Source of the DNA: Larus michahellis
Lineage: Eukaryota; Chordata; Aves; Charadriiformes; Laridae
Reading direction: 5' to 3'
Assembly: GCF_964199755.1 (NCBI RefSeq)
Contig: NC_133897.1
Location: 161,522,678 to 161,586,677 of the forward strand
Length of the DNA stretch: 64,000 bases
Each line of letters begins with the position of its first letter. Position 1 is the first letter of the stretch. Below are positions 33,552-44,338 of this stretch, in pieces. Under the pieces are notes generated by a model. The model did no database searches. It worked only from the letters and a program-made list of their open reading frames with translations, and had not been told where the DNA came from. Both the position numbers and the translations under genes were made by a program.

Positions 33552-36500
33552 CTCTCCAGTCTCAACAATGTAAAAGAATCATTTGATTAATTAGTATCCC
33601 TAAAAAGTCATTAGTATCACCTCCAATAAACTGTGAGGCATTCATGTACCTGTATGCCAAACTTATTTGAAGACTTTATTTCAAGAAGCTGCAATGAGAA
33701 AAAGTTAGAGAAATTACTTATGAGATCAAAACTTGAAATATAAGCTTCATACCCAGGAGGTAACACTGATGAAAACATGATAATTATCAGCTTGATTCTG
33801 CAAAGTCTTAATTGTCTCCAAATCCATGTCAGTTCTGCAGGATCTGCTGAGCATCTTGCAGAAGCGAAATCCTCTTGCAAAACATGATTACCCCAGCACA
33901 GATTTTGCCATCCTCGTTGCTGATTTCTGAAGTAAGGTGGTGGTCGGAATGAGCTGTTTATTCTCCTTCTTTTAGCTAAAGGAACACCTGAAAGAGAGTT
34001 GGGCATAATTTTGCATTAAGGTTGTTTGCATGTACCATGGAAACTGCTCTAAAGATCATCTCTAGTAGGCAATCTCATCTTTATACAAACTGCTCAAAGG
34101 TATCTTTCTGCAATTCGCATTGTCATTTTCTTTGATCTTTATTTTCTTTTTCCCTAGAGTAGATTGCCAAAGACAGAAATACCTGTTAAAAATGCTAAGA
34201 AAAATGCAACTTGAATGAGGACACTTATCTCTCTGAATGCAATGCTGGTAGGACAAGACATTGAAAACCACTGATCGCCCTATTTTCCCAATTCTTCAAA
34301 ATGACTAAAGGCCTTGTCAATGACAAACTACTAAGCTTGACCTTAAAATCTGCTGGATGAAAATAAGAAAATTCCTTACAAATCTTGCTCCATGATACTA
34401 TTTTTCAAGCAATGGGAGGCACGGTTCTGCCACAAGTAGCATAAATACGATTAGATAATTTGCTGTCCTGGCGTTATGCATAAAATGAAGTTTGCTTTTA
34501 AAACCTTAGCACCAATTATCTTTAGCTATTAATCTCAAAATTAAAAAAAAAAATAAATCCAGCATTGTATCACAAATTTAGTGGCTGCAAAACCCTTTTG
34601 CACCAATGATTCATAGATTCTCACAGCTGAGGACTGTTTGATCAGTTACTTTGACATCCTATTATCAGGCACCTTTCAGTCTTTTACTTCTATGCCAAGC
34701 TCAGTAAGTTGCCTAACCAGCAACTTCCAGGAAATTTCCCATTCTTTATTTGAAGACATCACAGATGGAAAATCTTTGCAATCTGCCCCAGTGGCCAACT
34801 GGCCTTGCCGATCAAAGTTTGTTTTCACTGTAGGTTTCCTTGACATTAGTTCCCAGCTATTAGTCTACCTGAGGGGAACCAAAATTAAATTATCCTCTGT
34901 AGATGATGGAGGGAGAAAGAAACACTACCACCATGCCTTTACTCTGTCACATTAAAAACGGGGACATGGATCCAATATTCCTATTCTGTAGGAAAACCCC
35001 TTACCCAGAAGGCAGTATCCAGAGAAGGTGACAAAATGCTCCCTATTCAGCCTGTTGTTACAGGTACATCCACCTAAAGAAGGTACAAAAATTGCTTCAG
35101 TTAGTATAGGATAATTTAGACCAAGTCTGCTGTTTTTTAAGCCATAAATACTGGGCTGAGACTATATCTGACTCTCTCTGTGGCCCTTATCTAAATAATC
35201 AGCTCAGAGCCACATAAGGACTGAAGAGCAGAGGTGCCATAGAGAGCATCATTGCTGTCCCTTGCTGGGGAGCATGCAGAAAAGTGCTCAAGGGCCACCT
35301 AAAAGCAGTGAGGATCTGTTCAGGGACAGGAGTAGGTCCTTTTTCTGGGAGTGGGACTCCATCATTAAAAACAATGGTCCCTCTCACTTCTGCTTGTGAA
35401 AGTTTAAAAAAGTTTTTAGAGTAGCTGTGCTTTGGCTGATGCTAGGGAGAAAAACAGCCTTTCAAAGGAAATATCACTACAAAATCCTTCCCAAGGTAGC
35501 ACTGTGATCACTTCAACAGAGACAACAGAGAAGCAACTCAAGGTGGAGGCACAGAGTGCAGGAAAACTTGTCTCCAAACCAACACAAAATGAGACAAAAC
35601 CTCACTCAGCTCCCTGAGATTGACTGGGACCCCCTTTAAGTCCACTGATTTCAATTAGTACCCTGGAACTAATTTCTCCTCTGATCTCCAGCGCACCTGA
35701 GCTGCCTTGCTGGTTTATTGGCCCCCTCCTTTGACCGCAATTTTCTCTGGCTGCGGGCCAGAGGGAACATTAAGCAACTGAATTTCCAAATTTAATTATA
35801 GTGTTTAAATAATGATACAGAGCATTGATTCCATTTACTCACAACGGCACAAACCAGCTTTAAGTATTTAACACTTAGGGCACTTCCTGTCTTACTGCTC
35901 TCCGTTTAATCACCTTCTGTCAATTTGAAAAATCCCTGAGAGGCTGGTCTACTTTATACCTTTAGAGAAACTGGATACCCCAGGCATTACAGCAGCTTTT
36001 ATTTAGTGTTTTATGTCCTGGAGAGAAAGATTTGCTTGAAATGAAGTAGGTGGTGTATTTGAATCTTTATATTGCGCACTTACGACTCTGAAACTGCTTC
36101 GGTGCTGGCACAGTCTAACCTGAGTTTATAACCGGTGCATTTATAAACGCTTTTTGCTGGTCTGGCTCCACAAAAAGGACTCTGAAGTGGGGATACATTG
36201 GTCTTTGCAAGGAAATTAAAGTCTAGAGGGCTCAGAGTATGTTTGATGCAGGTTGGTCACGTGTTTCCCCGTACCAGGGGACAGCCCCATGGGCAGTGCC
36301 AGTTCCTGACCGCATTGCACCCTCACAGCCCCAGGATGCTGCCTGCAGGTGTCTGCTGCGGGCAGCTGTGAGGTGTTCCTAGTCCCCAGGTCCTGCGAGG
36401 CCATGGGAGTGCTGTGTCCCTGGCAGCTGCTCTGGAAGATGAGCTAGCCTGGGACAAGCTGAGATTTGCCCACTCTCCGCTTTCCAAGTATTTCTGTCTA

Positions 36501-36670
36501 TCTCCAGCAAAAAAACATCCCACAGCTATAGATGACAGCAATGCTATGGCACACCTATGCCACAGAGCTTGGAGCTTTCTGGTTTAATGAGGCTACGCAG
36601 GATGTTGCTACTAGGCTCACGCTTTCCCCTAAGGCTCCAGCCAGCTCAAATTGTCATCTGCCAGCTGCAA

Positions 36671-37391
36671 ACAACATTAAGTAGGGCAGGAGTGTTGATC
36701 TGCTTCAGGGTAGCAAAGGTCTACAGGGAGATCTGGACAGGCTGGATCGATGGGCCAAGGCCAATGGTATGAGGTTCAACAAGGACAAGGGCCGGGTCCT
36801 GCACTTGGGTCACAACAACCCCAGGCAGCGCTACAGGATTGGGGCAGAGTGGCTGGAGAGCTGCCTGGTGGAAAAACCTGGGGGTGTTGGTTGAGCTGGC
36901 AGTGTGCCCAGGTGGCCAAGAAGGCCAACAGCATCCTGGCCTGTATCAGGAACAGTGTGGTGAGTAGGACTAGGGAAGCGATCGTCCCCCTGTACTCAGC
37001 ACTGGTGAGGCCCCACCTCAAGTCTTGTGTCCAGTTTTGGGCCCCTCACCACAAGAAAGATATTGAGGTGCTGGAGTGGGTCCAGAGAAGGACAACAGAG
37101 CTGGTGAGGGGTCTGGAGAACAAGTCTCATGAGGAGCGGCTGAGGGAGCTCGGGTTGTTCGGCCTGGAGAAAAGGAGGCTGAGGGGAGACCTTCTCGCTC
37201 TCTACAACTGCCTGAAAGGAGGGTGTAGAGAGTTGTGTGTCAGTCTCTTCTCCCAAGTGACAGGAGACAGGACAAGAGGAAATGGCCTCAAGTTGCACCA
37301 GGGAAGATTTAGATTGGATATTAGGAAAAATTTCTTCACTGAAAGGGTTATTAAGCATTGGAACAGGCTGCCCAGGGAAGTGGCTGAGTCA
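36671..37391 (+). mobile_element. CR1 LINE fragment lacking its 3' end
   Basis: Similarity to the CR1 at 6690-8997 starts near AAGTAGGGCAGGAGTGTTGA, just after the position of the RT active-site box. It continues through GGGTCCTGCACTTGGGTCAC and the C-terminal domain and stops abruptly after GTGGCTGAGTCA (37391). The last ORF2 codons, the 3' untranslated region and the octamer tail are missing and unrelated sequence follows. CR1 inserts from its 3' end, so the tail must have been lost later by deletion or rearrangement. One internal deletion is also visible near 36890. Confidence 0.9.
36690..37391 (+). pseudogene. CR1 ORF2 C-terminal remnant within a 248-codon open frame
   Basis: The frame 36750-37496 is open for 248 codons. 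Its first 50 codons read the CR1 DNA in the wrong phase. An internal deletion near 36890 then brings it into the true frame: [89 protein letters not shown]. After the CR1 breakpoint about 35 codons of unrelated flank follow to the stop. It is a chance chimera of transposon and flank, not a gene. Confidence 0.85.
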
Positions 37392-39053
37392 CGACCCACT
37401 TTCTCTGCTTTACATTTTCCCTCGCTGCTGTTGGCATCTTTTTTTTGGTGCTTTGGTGATGCTGTTGGCATCATCATTTCTGTGCCTTGCCAGTGATACA
37501 GGCACAGCAGGGTTGTACTTGTATTTTCTCCATGTGCCAGTGCTGCCAATGAGAGACTGGGAGGAAAGGAAAGCATGGGGACTAGGAGGGGAAGACAGAT
37601 ACAAACGTATTTAAATTTGCGACCTTCCCTTCTTGGGACTGAAAACACAGTGTTTCTAGCCCAAGTTTCCCATACTGACTTGACCAAAGAATCCCCTTCT
37701 TGTTCTCTCTGCCACGTTTGTTCAGCCACTCTCCTAGGGGAGGCTAATTTTGCAGCTTCCTTGAACTGATTAAGAGCAGCTTTACATTAATAACAGTGTC
37801 CTCTTGACAGCTCTTAGTGCTGATTTGCTACACTGCTGTGGCAGCGATCCCAACGCCTTATCCAGCAGTCACAAGCGGTGGTGCTGCAAATCCCCACTGC
37901 AGCTGAGAAACATCCCATCCTTGGTGCCCTGGTTGGTCCCACCAGCCCAGCAGAAGACAGGTCTCTTCCCTCGTCCCTTGTGGTTCCTAGTAATGACACA
38001 GCCAGGCTGGCGCTGCCCTGACAGCCCCGCGCAGGGCTTTTTGCACCCACCTGGGAGACGCTTTTCTTCCCTACTTACTATTCCATGCACCGCCTGTGAG
38101 CACTTGCTGCCACAGAGCTTCACAAGTGATCTGATTTGCTCATTGGCCCCCGAGGGAGAGATTCGCTCACTGCAAACATCACTTCTTTCTGTCTTCTCCT
38201 CCTCCAAGATACATTAGGGTCTCCCGTCACTCAGGGGATGTGCCATCGTGCTGCAGACTGCCTAAGAGCGCATTTTATTTTATGCTTTCCGACATCTGCA
38301 AGTTTTCTCTTAGCCTTAATGGTTATTAATGGTTTCTTCTACCTAGCGGGTGCCCTGTGCCTCCTTTGACTTGGCGGTAGGAGCAGAGGGGGCTGAGGAG
38401 CTGCTTGTCATGTCCCCTTTTTCCGAAGTTTCACTCCCCACATGAGGGCAAGGAAATTCCTATCAGATCCAACTGCTCATTTTTCTGTTGGGAATGCCTT
38501 AGCAGACCCTCTCTGAAATATGTTCACTTAGATCAGTCTGGTGTAGGTTATTCAGCTGCCCCTATCCTTTTTGCCGAGTTTCTCTGTTATCTAAGGCACC
38601 GTTTACTGGAATTACAGTTTTATCTCTAAGATGAGACAGGCCATCCTAGATCTGCCTTTTTTGGGCAATCACGTCTTCATCGCAGCTCTGGAATAAGCCA
38701 TGGAGTCTAAGTGCTGAAATCATGTCTAAATTCCGTATGCCACATTATATCTTAGATGCCAAAAATACTTTCTTGTTGATGTGGCACTTTCCTCCTCTGA
38801 ACCTGAACTCCCATCTTCCGTGTTACTAGTTGGTCTCTGGTTTTCACATCAGAAAGATTAGGAGGCAGTAAAGCGGTTTATGAGGTGATTTTTTTTCCAT
38901 GTAACTACTTTCTATGTAACTACTTGCATTTGCAAAGAGATTTTTAATTCTGAAAAATAAGTATTAGTAGAAAGGCGGTTGGGAAAGCCATAATCTGAGT
39001 TTACCTTGTAGCCTTATTCACGTCCTTATGCACCCACTTCCTAAGAATAACAA

Positions 39054-39056
<3 letters not shown>
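37392..39056. other. unique non-coding sequence
   Basis: About 1.7 kb, somewhat more GC-rich than average (near 37830-38170). Overlapping open frames occur on both strands here, which is usual for such composition. None shows a motif. A 12-mer ATGTAACTACTT occurs at 38899-38910 and 38914-38925. Confidence 0.55.
38899..38925. repeat. 12 bp tandem-like direct repeat
   Basis: ATGTAACTACTT is repeated with a period of 15 in unique sequence. Confidence 0.7.

Positions 39057-39095
<39 letters not shown>
39057..39095. repeat. 39-base poly-T tract
   Basis: An uninterrupted run of 39 T, by far the longest homopolymer in the window. Read on the minus strand it is a poly-A tail-like run, but no AATAAA precedes it within 30 bases and the adjoining sequence is not a recognisable gene copy. 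No flanking duplication was found. Confidence 0.95.
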
Positions 39096-39099
<4 letters not shown>

Positions 39100-41064
39100 C
39101 TTCTTATGCAGTTACTTTCAGAACAGAGGAGGTGTAAAATGCTCCCATTTCACTTCAGGGCATTTTATATTCACTTACCACTCAGATGTGAATGGCCACA
39201 CCAGGAGCACTGTCTGGAGAATCACAGGCAAATGCCCGTTCCTCCTCCTCCTGCTTCCCAGGGCAGCTCTCCAACCTGAAATGATGGAGGGCTGTCACAG
39301 GGAGACTGAGGTATGAACAAGCCCTTCATCTCAATGGAGCCTTGAATCTTAAGATTTATGTAGGTGGAGGAAAAAACTTTTCCCCAAAGGCTTAGGCATG
39401 CTCACATCCTTTGTAAATGCAATTACTGTAATGGTATGCTCCACTCGGGATAATGTAATTTGCATGAGAAGTGGTCTATATTTAGTTTAAAGACAGGCTG
39501 TTTATTGAGTGTAATATGAGGCTCAGACTTTACAGATGAAGACTACAGACCATGGCTACAAGTTATAATGGTCCTTGTTCTCTGAGCGCGTTTGACATCT
39601 CTGCCTTACACTGACCATATTCTGCTTGGGCAAATGAAGAAAATCACAAGACTCCAATTCCATGGGGCAACCTGCAGTGTGTGAGTTAAAGCTGCATACT
39701 GCAATTTTTCACAAGGTTTTTGCTGGAAAAAAACTTCTCCAGAGTATAAAATAGTAGAAAACATCAGACTCATCTATTAGCTTTGAAAAATAGAATGCAC
39801 AGACACAGCAAATGAAAACTGGAATATGTGCATACGTGCAAGGCCTCCAGAGGAAAAGGCATGGAGGACTGCTGAGAATCAAATGAGGTTCAGGAAAGAT
39901 CTGATAGAAATTTGTGCTCTTGGGAGGAAGGGAGGGAGACATATATACAGGAAACTTGCATTTTACGCAGGGAACATTATATTTTTCTTCATCCCCATTT
40001 CTCTTCCTTCCCAACCCCACATGCATTCATCCCCACTGGCCTGTGAGATTATATGTTGAATAGGAATTGGCAATGAGCTCCTTGCGTTGAAGGGATGGCT
40101 TTGGTTGGAGCAGAAGCTTGCATAACTGTCCTCTGTATGGACTTCCCTCTGCTGGAGAAATTTGTTCCTTTGGCTGGATACACAGAGGGCTTGCAATTGA
40201 GACAAAGACGGGATTTTTTCCTCTTTTGTTTTTAAGATTTCTTTTTTTTTCCCCACATTACAAAAAGGATAAACTGATTTGTTTCTAAATGCATGAAGCT
40301 TTTTATTATTGTTATATCAAATTCATTCTGTGGAGGTTCACAAATTCTATACAAGGCTATTTTTACGTCCAGTTAGAGCCCCTGGGTTTTATAGTGTAAG
40401 TGATGACACAACTAGCTAAAGTAGCAGGCAGAGAGACATGGAAAGCCAGAATAAAAACAAAAGACTATGGAGGCTGCATTCATAAAACAAAATGAGGCAA
40501 TAAACCAAAAGGAAACATTCTCAGAAGTTGGTTCTTTCATTTCCGATGGCATCAGCTCCCACAAACTGTCCAAAAAATATAGACAGATGTAATCTTTTGC
40601 TACATAACATTTGTCAGATAATAAATATAAGCACTGCCACCCTCTCCAGAATTGTTGTTTTTATTTGAGGGACTTGAAAAATAAATGTCCTTCCTGGGAA
40701 ATATTTAAAACAGAAGCAATTTGCTGTTGTAGAGAAACTAGTAATAATCACTTTGTACCTCAGTTTTTCAGGGCACTCTGGTGACTAGTGAATTTTGCTT
40801 TAATTCAGTAACAAAGAAATCCCCCATCTGAGATGAAGAGAGACCTGACACCAGAGATGGAAGGGGTTCTACTGCATGGTTTTGAGGCGGACTGTTGCTG
40901 TTTCTCCAAACACAAAGTTCAAAACTAGGAGCCTGGTTTTAATTGATCATGTGGTAGTGATATCATGCACAATTTATCTTTGGGTCTAGATCTAGTGCTC
41001 CTCAAATTCTGAATTGTTCAGAACACTGGGTAAAAAATATCCCATTTTTGCTGCTGTACCATAA
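39096..41064. other. unique non-coding sequence
   Basis: About 2 kb with no recognised gene or element. A minus-strand frame of 105 codons (39709-40026) lacks any known motif. Confidence 0.55.
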
Positions 41065-41158
41065 AAACAAACAAACAAACAAACAAAACCAAACCAAAAC
41101 AACAAACCAACCAACCAAACAAAATAAACCCAACAACATCAACAAAACAGAAAAAAAA
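41065..41158. repeat. (AAAC)n / A+C-rich simple repeat
   Basis: Five to six AAAC units pass into a degenerate A and C tract with CAAAC, CCAAA and CAAC variants and then an A-run. The top strand is nearly free of G and T over about 90 bases. Confidence 0.9.
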
Positions 41159-44100
41159 GTCTTGAACTGCTTACTTCAATGTCTGTCAGTTTGACAAGAT
41201 TGGAGGCAGACACTTGCATTGATCCCACAGTGTTCCAGTATGGTTTGTTTTTTTCATTTATAATGCTCAGGCCACAGAAAAAGAAACTTGCTAGAAATAT
41301 GATTGGACATATAATGAAAAATTATACTTTATGTACATTTATGATTTTCATTAATCCAAATTGTTTAAACTAGTGAACAGGCTTCACAGAGGAACTTGAA
41401 GATAAATGGACACTGAGTCTGCTAAGTCACAAGATGTGGTGGGTGGCAGCGTTCGAAGACACTGACAGACTGTGCACTCATCATCCTTTGGCTGCTTAGC
41501 TGGGGGAAATGTAAAGCCCATGAAGAAAGAAGAGGACCTCACAAGCTCGTAGGGCTTTTATGGTTTAATTAGTTAAAACCAAACCCATGATTTTTTAATG
41601 GAATTCCAGTTTTGTTCTCTCCTGCAAAGGCATCTTATTCTGCCCGTACCACCATACCACTGAGCATCTCCCAGCATCGCACTAATGTGCCTCGTCTTTG
41701 CTGTGTGTGGCTCGGTTTTGTCTTGGTTTACAGAGAAGGTTGGTGTGAGAGGTTCAGTGCTACGTTTGCATGTTTTATTGTCTGTTGTTCTTATAAAGAA
41801 TTATGAAAATTGAAGAAGTTCCCTTATAGCAGGTGTTGGAAATGTCCCCTTGAGTCTTGAGGGAATTAGCTGCTTTTTGGTGATGCCTGAGAGTCAGAAC
41901 TATTGATCACATTTCTAGAATGGGACTGATTGAAAACTCAAAAATGCTTGTGCCAGGCTGTTTTGTTGCTTGATGATGAGGACCAAGACTTAGGAGTCGG
42001 AGCGGCTAGAACAGGTCTGAGGATGCCAAGGTAGACCACCTCACCGCTGGGGCCACCGTAGTGTCCTGCGCTAACAGGAGTTTCCACATGTGCAGACAGT
42101 GGTCATGTAAGTGGAAGGTAATGGAAGTGTGGACTTCAGATCATCATATGTTAAGAAAGGTTGGGGTCTTTTAGATCAGTGACAGTCCTGACTGTAACAT
42201 ACTCCGCGAGGTGTAATCCAGGCACGCTCTTCCAGACACAGGTAACTGCCTTCTGCTGTTGTTTTCTAATTGTCATATAGGGATCCCCCACAAAAAAACC
42301 CAGATTGTCACACTCTGGAAGATTGAATGTTTGGATTTTTGTCTGAAAGAGCATCCAAGGCATGGACGCATCTGAATTCTCTGACTGTATGGAGAGAGGA
42401 TTTGACTGTAAGGGTTTGGAAAGGACAACATGCCAAATGTTAGCCTAACCTGTGTTAACCCCTAGTTTACACTGGAAAAGCCATCATTTGTTCCAGAGAA
42501 AAAATTGCTTTATTTGGCATTACAATGAAAATAAAAAAATAATACTTTGTAGTTCACTGAAGTTCATAATTGCTGAACTGAGAGTTCAGATATCATGTAT
42601 GATCAAAACACCTTCTCTGTTCATTCTGATTATGAGAAATGTCTGCTTCTGATTAAAGTTACTATCGCCTGGTGCCAGGAAAAGTTATTATGATACAAAG
42701 CATCCTAGGATGTCTTCATACACCTATTCTACAATCACAAGCCACTCAGATCTTGACCAGCAGATCACACCTGAGAAGTCAGTAGGACCATCTTTCTCCT
42801 GGACTACAATAACACTAAAGGGCTAATTAGCAGGGTAAAATTTAGATGTTTCATATTTAATACAGTGAACCAATATGATATACAGGCAAGTTAGCAAGCA
42901 CATACAGCATTGTAATAGGAGGAGTGCAGTGGAAGGTCTCTACACTATTCCAATCATGTCCTTATCTTGCAGCCCCTCTGATACAGTTAAAATTTGTTGG
43001 ACAGTTTATAGGTAATATTAGTTGTGGATGAACACCAATCTATTAATTAAGTTTTCCCACTAGATAAGCTATCCTCTTTGTTTGTGGTTTGTACTATGTT
43101 AACATCACAACATTGTTCCCCAGCATGGACTGCAGAATGTAGACATTCAACCACTACCCTTTTCCAAAACAATTACTTCACATACCCCAAAGTAATGAAG
43201 GAATTGTGAAGTGTTTTCCCCTTTAGCTGTAACCAACAATATAAAGAAAGATCAAAGGAAGGCTTTTCCCCAGATGTCACACTCCATTTCCACTTCATTT
43301 CCCCTTGCTTGTTTTGATTGATGCTCCAAGCTAAGGAAAAGAGCATTGTTTTTTCCTGAGCTGATTTTCTCTCTCAAGTGTAAACAAGCAGAGAATGTGT
43401 AGAGCTGGGCAGCACAGGAAGCTAGCAGGCTAAAATCAAATGAAGGATATCAGCATTGAGTACGGCCTGGATTCCTGTGGGAATGAGAAAAGCATCAACA
43501 TCTTCAAGGCTGGCCACCCACACTGGTGGTCTGATAAGTACCCAAAGAGATGGGATGTGTGTGACAACCCTATCGCATGTAGCAAGTACAAACACCATAT
43601 TGTGTCCTCCTCCCTGGCCAGGATTTGGAGTACAGAAGTGCTCAAGTCCAGCCCCAACCCTGAGGCACCTGCCCTGCAGGTGGGGTGAGAGGCGGGTGCC
43701 TTGGAGCAGAGCCCAAAAGAAGGGGGCACTAAAGAGTCACCAAGCACTGACATTTCTCTTTGGCCTGGGGATTTGAGGTACCCAAGCCCACCTATCCTAG
43801 GGACCATCTATCCACCACAGCCTTCTTGCAGCTCCTGCTTGGGTCCAGCTCAGGACACTGAGTTTTGTGGCTGCTCAGGGGAAGAACAGGCAGAGCTGAG
43901 TCCATGTGTCTCTTGTAGAGCCCATTGCATGAAGCTGCTTATGAGAGAAGAGTGCGGGACACTAATACCTCTCAAAAACAGTGATTCTCCCTTATTGACA
44001 CCACGTGGTATAGGCGTAAGACCAGCCACTGAATAATGTAGAATATAATCTCAATACCAGTTAACTAGGAAAAAAACATTAACATACAGGAATACGATTT

Positions 44101-44308
44101 ACCTTATGTCCTACCTGGTGACTGAAGGGCAAGAAAAAGGTAAATGTGCATTAGATCATAAAAATGATGATAGTTTCCATAATAAAATACATTACTGTCA
44201 TCAGAACCACTTGATATATTTACAACCAAGTCTCCATCGTCCCTTTGCATCTGCTGTGATTCAATTATGATGGTAGCACCAATCTGTTAATATTGTTTTG
44301 AGCTGGCT
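41159..44308. other. unique non-coding sequence
   Basis: About 3.1 kb with no recognised gene or element. Between 43436 and 44036 several frames of 82-123 codons overlap on both strands in a locally GC-richer patch. They conflict with each other and show no motif, so I treat them as chance. Confidence 0.5.
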
Positions 44309-44338
44309 TAATTTGCCTTCCGTAATTTAGGCAAATTA
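44309..44338. repeat. perfect hairpin (10 bp stem, 10 nt loop)
   Basis: TAATTTGCCT (44309-44318) and AGGCAAATTA (44329-44338) are exact reverse complements around TCCGTAATTT. The TAATT cores also resemble homeodomain-binding sites. No RNA gene family is recognisable. Confidence 0.7.

Larger units (their letters stand above)
27561..36670. other. unique non-coding sequence
   Basis: About 9.1 kb with no recognised gene or mobile element. It contains an 18 bp perfect palindrome (27598-27615), a 13 bp tandem duplication (30148-30173), an AT-rich stretch near 33450-33490 and a GTTTT/T tract (33521-33551). Frames such as the one at 35432-35617 (61 codons, polar) match no family I know. Confidence 0.5.

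Noticed and set aside
35432..35617. 61-codon polar frame (Lys, Glu, Ser, Thr rich)
   Set aside because: No known family, no exon-like context that I can support, and too short to judge.
37202..37729. 175-codon minus-strand frame opposite the CR1 at 36.7-37.4 kb
   Set aside because: Part is antisense CR1 and the rest reads unique flank; no motif.
43436..44036. Cluster of overlapping frames of 82-123 codons on both strands
   Set aside because: They contradict one another and show no domain; a locally GC-richer patch with few stops explains them.
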